Assembly: GCF_943371865.1 (NCBI RefSeq)
Contig: NZ_CALRWL010000010.1
Coordinates: 62,001 to 126,000, forward strand
Length of the DNA: 64,000 nt
Reading direction: 5' to 3'
Origin: Azorhizobium sp943371865
GTDB lineage: Bacteria > Pseudomonadota > Alphaproteobacteria > Rhizobiales > Xanthobacteraceae
Shown one piece after another: positions 56,411 through 64,000 of the stretch; position 1 is the stretch's first letter; each line of letters opens with the position of its first letter. A program made the position numbers and the translations under genes. The notes beneath the pieces were generated by a model that was not told the DNA's origin, did not search any database, and worked only from the letters and a program-made list of their open reading frames with translations.

Positions 56411-58232
56411 CGATCTTCTCACCTATTACAATCGCGAGATCGCCTATCTGCGGCAGATGGCCGGTGAGTTCGCCAGCGCCAATCCGAAGATCGCCGGCCA
56501 TCTGCGGCTGTCGGGCGATGCTATCGACGACCCTCATGTGGCCCGGCTCATGGAGGGCGTCGCCTTCCTCAATGCCCGCATCGGCCGCAAGCTGGACGAC
56601 GAGTTTCCCGAGCTGGTCAACGCGATGCTGGAGGTGCTCTACCCCCATTATCTCGCGCCCATTCCCTCCATGGCCACGGTGCAGTTCCAGCCCAAGGCGG
56701 AGATCACCGGCCCGCAATTCATCCCGCCCGACACGGAGCTGGAGTCCGAGCCGGTGCAAGGGGAGGTGTGCCGCTTCCGCACCCGCTATCCGGTGACCTT
56801 GTGGCCGTTCGTGCTGGCGGATGCCGCCATGACCGGGCGCCCCCTGGTGGCCCCCGCCAATCCGGCGGCGGATGGCGCCGCGGCGGTGCTGCGCCTGTCG
56901 CTGAAATGCACCACGCCGGGCCTGACCTTCACCCAGTTGCAGCCCGATCGCATCCGCTTCTTCCTGCGCGGCCAGCCGCATCAGGTCTATGCGCTGCAGC
57001 AGCTGATCTTGAACAACACCGTATCGGTGGCCCTGGCGGATGGGGTCGGCGACCCCAATCCGGTCCTTCTGCCCCCCAGCGCCGTCTCGCCGGTGGGATT
57101 TGCCGATGACGAGAACATGCAGCCCTATCCGCCGCAGTCGCAGCGGGCCTACCGGCTGCTGACGGAATTCTTCGTCTTTCCCGAGAAGTTCCTGTTCATC
57201 GACATCGACATCTCGGCCAAGGTGCTGCGCGGCGCCGGCCCGAACATGGATATCTTCTTCTATTTCAACGACACCGACGTCACCCTGGAGCGCACCGTCT
57301 CCAAGGAGCTGTTCGCCTTGGGCTGCACGCCCATCATCAATCTGTTTCCCCAGCGCGCCGAGCCGCTGGTGGCCTCCCACAATCGCTATGAGCACCGGGT
57401 GATCCCCGATGCGCGGCGCCAGGGCGTGCTGGAGGTGCATTCCATCATCTCGGTGGTGGGCACCGATGCTGCCGGGGCCCAGCGCCCGATCCTGCCGTTC
57501 TACGCCCGCAACAAGTCCGGCGAGGAGGCTGCGGAGCCGGCCTATTGGACCACCGCCCGCCGGCCCGCGGGCGGGCGCGATCCGGGGACGGAAGTGTTCA
57601 TGTCGGTGGTGGACCGCGAGCAGGACCTGTCGCCGCACAAGGAGCTGGTGCTGTCGCTGGAGACCTTGTGCCTCAACCGCGACCTGCCGGCCAAGCTGCC
57701 CTATGGCGGCGGGCATCCCTATCTGAAGCCGGTGCAGGGCATCGGCACCGTGGGCGCCATCTCCTGCATCTCGCCGCCCACGCGGACCTTGCGGCCCGGC
57801 AGCGCGGAGGGCTACCGCTGGCAGCTGATCTCCCATCTGATCCTGAACCATCTGTCCATCACCGGCCCCAAGGGCCTGGAGGCGCTGAAGGAAATCCTGC
57901 GCCTGTATGACCTGCTCGATTCCGCCGAGACCTACCGCATCACCGACGGCATCGTCGCCCTCACCGCGCAGCGCGGCACCGCGCGGGCGCCGGTGCGGCC
58001 GGGCGACGTGCCGTGGGGGGACGCCATCTGTCGCGGCATCGACATCAGCATCGAGTTTGATCCGGCCCATTTCAGCGGCAGCAGCATCTTCCTGTTCTCC
58101 ATGGTGCTGGACCGCTTCTTCGGCCTCTATGCCTCCATCAATTCCTTCACCCGGCTCACCGCCACGGTGAAGGGAAAATCAGGAATCCTCCGCACATGGC
58201 CCGCTCGCGCCGGATACCGCCCGCTACTATAA
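56403..58232 (+). CDS. tssF: T6SS baseplate protein TssF
   Basis: This 609-residue gp6-like wedge protein has the typical opening LLTYYNREIAYLRQMAGEFASANPKIAGHLRL, LDDEFPELVNAMLEVLYPHYLAPIPSM near residues 55-90, and central NIDIF-type strands with LFALGCTPIINLFPQRAEPL. Its C-terminal part contains LSITGPKGLEALKEILRLY and SGSSIFLFSMVLDRFFGLYASINSFTRL. It starts with GTG and overlaps tssE by 8 bp. The 37-bp overlap with tssG downstream indicates tight coupling of the wedge subunits, which are needed in fixed proportion. Confidence 0.95.
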   Translation: MSDDLLTYYNREIAYLRQMAGEFASANPKIAGHLRLSGDAIDDPHVARLMEGVAFLNARIGRKLDDEFPELVNAMLEVLYPHYLAPIPSMATVQFQPKAEITGPQFIPPDTELESEPVQGEVCRFRTRYPVTLWPFVLADAAMTGRPLVAPANPAADGAAAVLRLSLKCTTPGLTFTQLQPDRIRFFLRGQPHQVYALQQLILNNTVSVALADGVGDPNPVLLPPSAVSPVGFADDENMQPYPPQSQRAYRLLTEFFVFPEKFLFIDIDISAKVLRGAGPNMDIFFYFNDTDVTLERTVSKELFALGCTPIINLFPQRAEPLVASHNRYEHRVIPDARRQGVLEVHSIISVVGTDAAGAQRPILPFYARNKSGEEAAEPAYWTTARRPAGGRDPGTEVFMSVVDREQDLSPHKELVLSLETLCLNRDLPAKLPYGGGHPYLKPVQGIGTVGAISCISPPTRTLRPGSAEGYRWQLISHLILNHLSITGPKGLEALKEILRLYDLLDSAETYRITDGIVALTAQRGTARAPVRPGDVPWGDAICRGIDISIEFDPAHFSGSSIFLFSMVLDRFFGLYASINSFTRLTATVKGKSGILRTWPARAGYRPLL

Positions 58233-59290
58233 TCGAGCGGCTGATCGCGGAGCCGCAGAGCTTTGACTTCATCCAGGCGGTGCGCGTTCTGGAGCGGCTG
58301 CGGCGGCATCACCGCGCCGTGGCCCATGAATTGCGCGATTTCTGGGCCGCCGCCGACGGCAGCGAGCGCGAGGTGCATCTGGACGCGGTGCGCTTCGTCA
58401 GCGAGCCGTCGCTGACCTATCCCGCCGCCACCATCACCAAAGCGGAGTTGCTGGACCCCGACGGGCCGATGCGGCTCACGGTGGCCCTGTTCGGCCTCAT
58501 CGGGCCGCTGGGGGTCTTGCCCTATGGCTACTCCAATCTGGCGACCCAGAGCCTGCACAAGAAGAACCCGGCCTTCACCGCCTTCCTGGACATCTTCCAG
58601 CACCGGGCGGCGGCGCATTTCTATCGGGCCTCGACCAAATACCGCCTCGCCATCTCGCACGAGCAGCGCACGCCGAAGCAGCCCGACGCCTTCACGGCGG
58701 TGCTGCGCAGCCTGGTGGGGCTGGGCTTTCCCTCCATGCACCATCGGCTGGCGGTGTCCGACGACGTGATCCTGCACTATGCGGGCATGTTCTCGGGCAA
58801 TGTGCGCTCGCTGTCGGACCTGGAAGCCCTCCTGGTGCGCGAATTGACCCATCCGGTCTCGATCCTGCCGTTTGTGGGCGGCTGGCTGTCGGTGGCCCCC
58901 GGCGAACAGAGCAGCCTGCCCTCGCCCGCCGCGCCCGCAGGCCTGCATTGCCAGCTGGATTCCAGCGCCATGCTGGGGTCCCGCGCCTGGGTGGCGCAGG
59001 ATTGCTTCCGGGTGATCATCGGCCCCATCGACCGGGCCGGCCTGCACGATCTGTTGCCGGGCGGCGCCGAATTCCGCCGCATCGTTGATCTGGTGCGGCT
59101 GTATTGCGGGATGGAGTTCGACTTCGAGATCAATGTGCTCCTCAAGGCCGACGCCGTGCCCGCGGCCCGCCTCGCCCAGGGGGATGACGACCCGGACGCC
59201 GCCCGCCTGGGCCGCACCGGCTGGATCCTCAGCGCCCCGAGCCCCATCGATCGATCGGACGCCATCTTTCCCGCGGACGATCTCGGCTGA
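58196..59290 (+). CDS. tssG: T6SS baseplate protein TssG
   Basis: This 364-residue wedge protein partners TssF and TssE. Family segments include IERLIAEPQSFDFIQAVRVLERL near the N-terminus, VRFVSEPSLTYPAA, the LTVALFGLIGPLGVLPYGYSNLA segment and KNPAFTAFLDIFQHRAAAHFYRA. The length is a normal value. It overlaps tssF by 37 bp. It is the last core T6SS gene; a methyltransferase gene follows after 44 bp. Confidence 0.94.
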   Translation: MARSRRIPPATIIERLIAEPQSFDFIQAVRVLERLRRHHRAVAHELRDFWAAADGSEREVHLDAVRFVSEPSLTYPAATITKAELLDPDGPMRLTVALFGLIGPLGVLPYGYSNLATQSLHKKNPAFTAFLDIFQHRAAAHFYRASTKYRLAISHEQRTPKQPDAFTAVLRSLVGLGFPSMHHRLAVSDDVILHYAGMFSGNVRSLSDLEALLVRELTHPVSILPFVGGWLSVAPGEQSSLPSPAAPAGLHCQLDSSAMLGSRAWVAQDCFRVIIGPIDRAGLHDLLPGGAEFRRIVDLVRLYCGMEFDFEINVLLKADAVPAARLAQGDDDPDAARLGRTGWILSAPSPIDRSDAIFPADDLG

Positions 59291-59334
59291 GCCGAGCCCC
59301 GTCCCTTCCTTTCCTCCTATTGAAGCACGCGCAC

Positions 59335-60897
59335 ATGTCTTCCTGGGCTTCCGGCTATGTCAGCGACATCGAATATCTGCCCGGCCTCTATGTGGAGCAG
59401 GCACCGGGCCACATGGTTCTGGCCTGCCTCCTCAACGGCATGGCGCCGCCGGACCTGAGCGGGGCGTTCACGTATTGCGAACTGGGCTGCGGCCAGGGCG
59501 TCACCGCCAATGTGGTGGCGGCGGCCAATCCCTCTGCCCATGTGGTGGCGGTGGATTTCAACCCGGCCCACATCGCCCGCGCCCGCGCCTCCGCCAAGGC
59601 GGCGGGCCTGACCAATGTGGAGTTCCTGGAACTCAGCTTCGAGGAGATGCTCGATCCCCAGAAGGCCGCCCTGCCGGACTTCGACGTGGTGACCTTGCAT
59701 GGGGTCTGGTCCTGGATCAGCCCGGAGCATCGCGACGCCATCACCGCCTTCCTGGCGCGGCGGGTGAAGCCCGGCGGCCTGGTATCGGTGAGCTACAATT
59801 CCATGCCCGGCTGGACCGCCATGCTGCCGTTGCAGCGCCTCCTGATCGAGCATGCCGCGCTGAGCCACGGGCGCAGCGACACGCAGATTCTCCAGTCGCT
59901 GGATTTTGCCGAGAAGCTGTTGGGCGCCGGCTCCGGCGTGCTGGGCTCGGCGACCCTGTTCGAGCAATTGCGCCACGGCTCGGCCAAGCATGCGGGCGAC
60001 GACCGCTCGGTCTATCTCGCCCACGAATATCTCAATGCCAATTGGAAGCCGCTCTATCACATGGACACCGCCCGCCAACTGGCGCAGGCGAAGCTCAATT
60101 ATGTGGGCTCGGCGACCCTGACCGAGAATTTCCCCGACCTGATGTTCAACCCGGCGCAGCGGGAGATGCTGGCTTCGGTTCCCGCGGGGGCGTTCCGCGA
60201 GACCTTGCGCGATTATCTGGTGAGCCGGCCATTCCGCCGCGACATCTATGTGCGCGGCGCCCGGCCCCTGGCCGATGCGGAGCGCGATGCCCAATTGCGC
60301 GGCTTCGGCCTCGCCCTCAGCGTGCCGGCCACCGACACCAAGACCAGCATCGACGTGCCCGCCGGCAAGGCGCAACTGGAAGAGCGCCATTACCGGCCCG
60401 TGTTTGACGCCCTGACGATCCGCCCGCACACCCTGGGGGAATTGGTGGACCTGCCGGCGCTGCGCGACCAGGCGGACCGCCCCTCCATGGTGGAACTGGC
60501 CGGCATTCTGGTGGGCACCGCCCAGGCCCTGCCCCTGCCCTATGGCCTCACCGGCACCGCGGATCGCGCGGCCCTGGAACTGAACCGCCTGGCGGTGCGC
60601 GAAGTGGCCGAGAAGCGGGCGAAGACCGCATCGGTGGCCGCCCCGCTCACCGGCTCCGGCCTGACGCTGAACACCATGGAAGCCCTGGTCTATGACGCCT
60701 TGGCCAACGGGGTGGCGGCGGAATTTGCCCCCTTGCTGGCCTATGTGGAGGCCCGCATGGCGGACAATGCGGTGCCCTTGATGCGCGACGGCCAGCCGAT
60801 CGAAAGCGCCGACGCCATGCAGGCGGCGATCCGCGAAAGCGTCCAATGGTGCATCGACCGCCGGCTGGCCTTCTGGCAGCAGACGCTGATGATTTGA
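59335..60897 (+). CDS. Methyltransferase with regulatory domain (rickettsial protein-lysine-methyltransferase type)
   Basis: This 520-residue SAM-dependent enzyme has a class I methyltransferase fold (about 20-190: motif I FTYCELGCGQGVTANVVAAA, HGVWSWISPEHRDAI, KPGGLVSVSYN). A methyltransferase regulatory domain (about 215-300) follows, with HEYLNANWKPLYHMDTARQL and LNYVGSATLTENF. The same architecture occurs in rickettsial protein-lysine methyltransferases that modify outer-membrane proteins, as I recall them. It is the last gene on the T6SS strand, 44 bp after tssG, and so plausibly modifies a T6SS component. That is an inference from position. An upstream in-frame TTG at 59320 is less likely than ATG 59335. 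Confidence 0.82.
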   Translation: MSSWASGYVSDIEYLPGLYVEQAPGHMVLACLLNGMAPPDLSGAFTYCELGCGQGVTANVVAAANPSAHVVAVDFNPAHIARARASAKAAGLTNVEFLELSFEEMLDPQKAALPDFDVVTLHGVWSWISPEHRDAITAFLARRVKPGGLVSVSYNSMPGWTAMLPLQRLLIEHAALSHGRSDTQILQSLDFAEKLLGAGSGVLGSATLFEQLRHGSAKHAGDDRSVYLAHEYLNANWKPLYHMDTARQLAQAKLNYVGSATLTENFPDLMFNPAQREMLASVPAGAFRETLRDYLVSRPFRRDIYVRGARPLADAERDAQLRGFGLALSVPATDTKTSIDVPAGKAQLEERHYRPVFDALTIRPHTLGELVDLPALRDQADRPSMVELAGILVGTAQALPLPYGLTGTADRAALELNRLAVREVAEKRAKTASVAAPLTGSGLTLNTMEALVYDALANGVAAEFAPLLAYVEARMADNAVPLMRDGQPIESADAMQAAIRESVQWCIDRRLAFWQQTLMI

Positions 60898-61140
60898 GCG
60901 GGGCTGGTGGGCCGGCGGGGGTATCCTAATCTGTGCCCTTGCCGGCCTCAAAAGCTTGCAACTGATGGGCTGTGTATATGTGCAAGGGCATAGCTCTCGC
61001 GCTAAACTCACTGCTGGCAACGGAGTGTACGGCATGCCCACGGCTCGGTGCAGGTTTCTTGCCCAAGGTGTGACGGAGCTTCCACCTCTCGGTGCTGGCG
61101 TTCAGGAACACGCGACACACCGCCCGCCAGGATTTCTGCG
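60898..61140. other. Gap between methyltransferase and low-GC gene
   Basis: This is a 243-bp stretch with mixed base composition. A minus-strand open frame of 64 codons (60926-61120) has no recognisable family. The region may contain a junction between the T6SS cluster and the low-GC gene, but I see no repeat or integrase site. Confidence 0.3.
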
Positions 61141-61764
61141 ATGACCGGCATTCAGATCGACCCCACCGATGACCCGCGAATCGTAAGGATCAGCATCACG
61201 CCGTATGATGGGCCTCCTCCCAAGTCTCTAACAGAAGCGCTAGCTCTCGAAATAATACTCTCGGCGCTATCAGATCACCATTCAGATGATCTGATACTCG
61301 CTTTAGATAGCATTTCATCAAAAGACGCTTACTTTCAGATAATTCAGTCTGCCAGGGAAATAGGCAGCACTCCTCCCCACTTCCGTTTATGTTTCCGTAC
61401 AGCATGGTCTGTGCGAAGCCACATTATCCGCGAAATCGTTGATGATGACGATCTAATCAGAGCAACACTACGGATACTCCTCCCACCTTATCACGGCACG
61501 GCCCAGACACTTTATCGAGGCGAGCAAGCGCTAAGATTTCGTGGGGGTCGCCTGGGATTCAATTGGTCATCCAACAAATCCACGGCGGAGCAGTTCGCGC
61601 GCGGATTGTGCAGCGATTATGAAGGCGGAGGCATCCTCCTTACTGCCTTTGCACCGGCAAACGCGATCTTCACGGGGCCGGGCGAGCACAGCAATTGGAT
61701 GGGTGAGGCCGAGTTCATCGTCGACCCCACTTTGCTGAGCGATATCCGAGAGCTGCGCGTCTAG
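61141..61764 (+). CDS. Low-GC protein with ADP-ribosyltransferase-like fold features
   Basis: This is a 207-residue soluble protein without a signal peptide. The C-terminal half has the order of motifs seen in R-S-E-type ADP-ribosyltransferases and related phage proteins: L-Y-R126-G-E, then N-W-S143-S with a following helix TAEQFARG, then GGGILLTAFAP, and finally E189-A-E191 in WMGEAEFIVDP. In such enzymes the Arg and Ser hold NAD+ and the last Glu of E-x-E is catalytic. The N-terminal half (about 1-110) is unlike this and could be an adaptor. Codons are AT-rich (CTATCAGATCACCATTC region), unlike the T6SS genes, suggesting recent transfer. It lies directly before tRNA-Ala. No adjacent antitoxin is seen, so toxin function is a hypothesis. 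Confidence 0.55.
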   Translation: MTGIQIDPTDDPRIVRISITPYDGPPPKSLTEALALEIILSALSDHHSDDLILALDSISSKDAYFQIIQSAREIGSTPPHFRLCFRTAWSVRSHIIREIVDDDDLIRATLRILLPPYHGTAQTLYRGEQALRFRGGRLGFNWSSNKSTAEQFARGLCSDYEGGGILLTAFAPANAIFTGPGEHSNWMGEAEFIVDPTLLSDIRELRV

Positions 61765-61994
61765 ATGAGACGAGGGCGGCGGGGCGATTCAACCGTGTCC
61801 ACCTGCCCTGCTGAGCGTATTCGACCACGGCGCAAGAATCACGCTCACTGCCTTCCTTTAGAGGGAACACATTTTGCAAGCGCAGACGTGGCGTATAATT
61901 ACGCCATTTCAGATTCTATTATACTTTAATGGGCGGGAGGATCGCCTGGGAATGCATCATTCCGCCGGATGAATTTTAGGCGAAATTAATCAAG
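61765..61994. other. AT-rich gap with palindromes beside tRNA-Ala
   Basis: This 230-bp region holds TGGCGTA-TAAT-TACGCCA, an 18-bp palindrome at 61889-61906, and GGAATG-CAT-CATTCC at 61949-61963. It is clearly AT-richer than the core chromosome. The palindromes could be a terminator-like end for the upstream gene or protein-binding sites. Nothing else was seen. Confidence 0.45.
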
Positions 61995-62070
61995 TGGTGG
62001 AGCCGAGGGGAATCGAACCCCTGACCTCTGCAGTGCGATTGCAGCGCTCTCCCATCTGAGCTACGGCCCC
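61995..62070 (-). tRNA. tRNA-Ala (anticodon CGC)
   Basis: This 76-nt minus-strand gene has a 7-bp acceptor stem GGGGCCG / CGGCTCC (one G-T pair), D-arm GCTCAGATGGGAGAGC, and a 5-bp anticodon stem CTGCA / TGCAG with loop ATCGCAC (anticodon CGC, codon GCG). The T arm is CAGGGGTTCGATTCCCCT. The 3' CCA is encoded in the DNA. Its 3' end faces the low-GC gene, which is the usual side for element integration into tRNA genes. Confidence 0.96.
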
Positions 62071-62177
62071 GTACCTTGGGAGGCGCCATTTAGGGTTTGA
62101 GCCCTCCCCCTGTCAAGCGACCCCTGCAAACCATGCACAGGGGAGGCAGAACCGTTGCGCCAGCGCTTGGGCGGGCC

Positions 62178-63119
62178 TCAGCTGAGGCCGGCCACGGCGC
62201 GGGCGAAATCCTTGGCGGAGAAGGACTGGAGGTCTTCGGCGCTCTCGCCCACCCCCACCAGATGGATCGGCAGGCCGTGCGTGGCGGCGATGGCCACCAG
62301 GATGCCGCCCCGCGCGGTGCCGTCCAGTTTGGTCATCACCAGGCCGGTGACGCCGGCCAGGCGGGTGAACACTTCCACCTGGGTCAAGGCGTTCTGGCCC
62401 ACGGTGGCATCCAGCACCAGGAGCACCGCATGGGGCGCGCCGGGGGCCAGTTTCTTGATCACCCGCACCACTTTTTCCAGCTCGGCCATCAGTTCGGTGC
62501 GGTTCTGCAGCCGGCCGGCGGTGTCGATGAGCAGCACGTCGGAGCCGTTGGCGCGGGCCTCGGTGATGGCGTCATGGGCGACACCGGCGGCATCGGCGCC
62601 CGATTCGCGCGCCACCACATGGGCGCCGGTGCGCGCACCCCACACCTTCAATTGCTCGATGGCGGCGGCGCGGAACGTATCGCCGGCCGCCAGCGTCACC
62701 TTCTTGCCCTCGGCCCGCCATTGCGAGGCCAGCTTGCCGATGGTGGTGGTCTTGCCCGAGCCGTTCACCCCCACCATCAGCACCACATAGGGCTTCTGGG
62801 CGGGATCGATCACCAAGGGCTTGGCCACCGGGGCGAGGATCGCCTCCACCTCGGCGGCGATCAGCGCCTTGACCTCGTCCGGCTCGATCATCTTGTCGTG
62901 TCGGCCACGGCCCACCGCCTCGACGATGCGGGCGGCGGTGGCGGTGCCGAGATCGGCGCGGATCAGGAGATCCTCCAGTTCCTCGAGGGTCGCCGCATCC
63001 AGCTTGCGCTTGGTGACGAGGGCGGTGATGCCTTGGGTGAGGTTGGTGGCGGTGCGCGCCAATCCGCCGGTGAGGCGGCGCCAGAAGCCGGGCTTTTCCG
63101 GTGGGGGAGTGTCAGTCAT
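62178..63119 (-). CDS. ftsY: Signal recognition particle receptor FtsY
   Basis: This 313-residue SRP-family GTPase docks SRP-ribosome complexes at the inner membrane. It has a short N-terminal A region, the helical N domain (about 25-95) and the G domain with G1 GVNGSGKTTTIGK, the DTFRAAAIEQL insertion loop, DTAGR, TKLDGTARGG and the closing GVGE. The negatively charged A domain of E. coli FtsY is absent, as is usual in alphaproteobacteria. In this order ftsY commonly lies next to the tRNA-methylthiotransferase gene mtaB; here a BrnT/BrnA pair lies between the two. Confidence 0.98.
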   Translation of the reverse strand: MTDTPPPEKPGFWRRLTGGLARTATNLTQGITALVTKRKLDAATLEELEDLLIRADLGTATAARIVEAVGRGRHDKMIEPDEVKALIAAEVEAILAPVAKPLVIDPAQKPYVVLMVGVNGSGKTTTIGKLASQWRAEGKKVTLAAGDTFRAAAIEQLKVWGARTGAHVVARESGADAAGVAHDAITEARANGSDVLLIDTAGRLQNRTELMAELEKVVRVIKKLAPGAPHAVLLVLDATVGQNALTQVEVFTRLAGVTGLVMTKLDGTARGGILVAIAATHGLPIHLVGVGESAEDLQSFSAKDFARAVAGLS

Positions 63120-63184
63120 GCAGCGCTTCGCCCTTCAACGCCCGTGGCAGCCCGGAGATACAGACTCTGGACGGCCATCTTTTT

Positions 63185-63194
63185 TGTATATACA
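63185..63194 (+). promoter_or_regulatory. Palindromic AT-rich site before brnT
   Basis: TTTTTGTATATACATTAATT (63181-63200) contains the perfect palindrome TGTATATACA, ending nine bases before the brnT start. BrnA-type antitoxins repress their own promoters, so this may be its operator and overlap the -10 region. No Shine-Dalgarno sequence is visible before brnT. Confidence 0.5.
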
Positions 63195-63202
63195 TTAATT
63201 CG

Positions 63203-63481
63203 ATGAAGATCACCTTCAACGCCGCGAAACGAGCCGCGACCTTGAAGGAGCGTGGCTTGGATTTTGCGGACGCCACCGCGGTATTCGCCGGCCGCACCTT
63301 CAGCGCCGAAGATACCCGGCGCGACGATGGGGAAATCCGCATCAATACGGTCGGCGAATTGGCGGGCCGCTTGGTGATCGTGTGCTGGACGCCGCGCGGC
63401 GAAAGTCGCCGGATCGTCTCGATGAGGAAATGCAATGACCGCGAAACCGCGCTCTATCGGCAGCGACTTGACCCGCGTTGA
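63203..63481 (+). CDS. brnT: BrnT-family toxin (type II TA system)
   Basis: This 92-residue protein has the BrnT fold, a RelE-like ribonuclease toxin. It opens KITFNAAKRAATLKERGLDFADA, a typical BrnT N-terminus (strand, then helix ending in the G-L-D-F-x-D-A motif). It then has GELAGRLVIVCWTPRGESRRIVSMRKCNDRE, which contains the catalytic Arg/His-like region conserved in the family. Toxin and antitoxin genes overlap by 47 bp, so translation is coupled. The start at 63203 follows the palindromic site. It is inserted between ftsY and an mtaB-like gene, whose proximity suggests TA acquisition. Confidence 0.88.
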   Translation: MKITFNAAKRAATLKERGLDFADATAVFAGRTFSAEDTRRDDGEIRINTVGELAGRLVIVCWTPRGESRRIVSMRKCNDRETALYRQRLDPR

Positions 63482-63722
63482 CGCCCACACCATCGGCCCG
63501 GCCGAATATGACGACATTCCCGAACTGGACGATGCCTTTTTCGCCACGGCCCTCGAGGAAATCGCCGGCCAGCCGGTCCGCCGTGGACGGCCGCCATCGC
63601 GCAGCCCGAAGCAGGCGGTCAGCCTTCGCCTCTCCCCGGACGTGCTGGAATATTTCCGGAGCGCCGGACCGGGCTGGCAGACGCGCATCGACGAGGCTCT
63701 GCGCAAGGCCGCCAAGCTCTGA
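63435..63722 (+). CDS. brnA: BrnA-family antitoxin
   Basis: This 95-residue antitoxin has a disordered toxin-binding N-terminus (ending DDIPELDDAFFATA), then a ribbon-helix-helix DNA-binding end with RGRPPSRSPKQAVSLRLSPDVLEYFRSAGPGWQTRIDEALRKAAK, typical of BrnA. The basic RGRPP segment precedes the beta-strand that inserts into the DNA. It neutralises BrnT and with it represses the pair's promoter. The start codon (ATG 63435) lies inside the brnT coding sequence, overlapping by 47 bp. Confidence 0.88.
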   Translation: MTAKPRSIGSDLTRVDAHTIGPAEYDDIPELDDAFFATALEEIAGQPVRRGRPPSRSPKQAVSLRLSPDVLEYFRSAGPGWQTRIDEALRKAAKL

Positions 63723-63771
63723 GCGGCACAGCGCGCAGATGCCGGACCCCTGGCGCGGGCAGGGGATGGCG

Positions 63772-64000
63772 TCATGCAGCCACCAGGCGCGTGCCGTCGT
63801 GTCCGGCCATGCGCAGATCGAGGATGGCGCCAGGCGCCGCGGGCCGGGCGAGACGCACCGGCGTGAAATGGGGGGTCCGCCCGATGCCGCCGCGCTCCAC
63901 CAGCACCGGCCGGCTCACGCCCACTTCGGCGGACAGGTGCCGGCGCAGGGCGCTGGCGCCCGCCTCCCGCAAGCGGTGGGCGCGGGCGGTGATGAGGGCG
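63772..64000 (-). CDS. mtaB: tRNA t6A37 methylthiotransferase MtaB, C-terminal end; 5' part outside window
   Basis: These are the last ~75 codons of a radical-SAM methylthiotransferase that adds a methylthio group to t6A37 in tRNAs reading ANN codons. The C-terminal region shows RAHRLREAGASALRRHLSAEVG, then the TRAM-like end with VLVERGGIGRTPHFTPVRLARPAAPGAILD and GHDGTRLVAA, matching the usual MtaB ending. The catalytic radical SAM domain is beyond the right edge. The gene runs towards ftsY and is separated from it by the brnTA insertion. Confidence 0.85.
   Translation of the reverse strand, partial: ALITARAHRLREAGASALRRHLSAEVGVSRPVLVERGGIGRTPHFTPVRLARPAAPGAILDLRMAGHDGTRLVAA

Noticed and set aside
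31327..60897. The contractile-tail-like gene set as a prophage or extracellular contractile particle
   Set aside because: TssJ, TssL, TssM, TssK and ClpV-type ATPase are T6SS-specific. No capsid, terminase, integrase or lysis genes are present.
60926..61120. A 64-codon minus-strand open frame between the last methyltransferase and the low-GC gene
   Set aside because: No family recognised, no ribosome-binding site obvious, and it lies in mixed-composition sequence. It could be a relic but cannot be supported.
61894..61899. TATAAT as a -10 promoter element
   Set aside because: It lies in the loop of an 18-bp palindrome, lacks a good -35 element and would read into the antisense of tRNA-Ala.

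Overview
This is a GC-rich chromosomal window from an alphaproteobacterium, most likely of the order Hyphomicrobiales (Rhizobiales), near Xanthobacter, Azorhizobium or Starkeya. That placement is an inference from the mix of genes: an ethylmalonyl-CoA mutase of the MeaA type, an alphaproteobacterial serC-serA pair, a DUF5993-dsbB pair, a FixK/Fnr-type regulator, and a Rhizobium/Agrobacterium-style imp (T6SS) cluster with two TssC paralogues. No IS element, CRISPR array or rRNA was seen. There is one tRNA (Ala, CGC).

Layout. 1-24 kb is mostly ordinary chromosome: the end of meaA, a three-copy degenerate repeat, a VOC dioxygenase-like gene, a secreted dienelactone-hydrolase-like gene, a 51-residue DUF5993 gene with dsbB, an EamA exporter, serine biosynthesis (serC, serA), a PRC-barrel protein, a fatty acid hydroxylase, a Crp/Fnr regulator, a PIF1/RecD-like helicase coupled to an adenosine-kinase-like gene, glmM, a beta-barrel protein, two overlapping receiver proteins (one degenerate), a split chromate transporter, a CYTH-like protein, DUF1269, a class A beta-lactamase-like hydrolase, an orphan TRAP binding protein and a CPA1 Na+/H+ antiporter. 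At 24.4-31.2 kb a very large Ser/Thr-kinase/ATPase/GAF/PAS/histidine-kinase fusion is translationally coupled to an MFS transporter.

31.3-60.9 kb is a complete type VI secretion locus. tssJ diverges from tssH, which is followed by PAAR, a zinc-ribbon methyltransferase, hcp, a 637-residue unknown protein, a second near-identical hcp, vgrG, a DUF6931-like gene, FHA, tssK, tssL (with an OmpA domain), tssM, tssA, tssB, tssC, a second tssC, tagJ, tssE, tssF, tssG and a second methyltransferase. All 13 core components (TssA to TssM) are present. An FHA protein is present, but no PpkA or PppA gene is seen. The most original part is the hcp / unknown / hcp cassette at 36.6-39.6 kb, which looks like an Hcp-delivered cargo gene between two long direct repeats.

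61.1-64 kb holds a low-GC gene with the hallmarks of an ADP-ribosyltransferase fold, lying against the 3' end of tRNA-Ala. Then come ftsY, a BrnT/BrnA toxin-antitoxin pair with a palindromic promoter, and the end of an MtaB-type methylthiotransferase gene.
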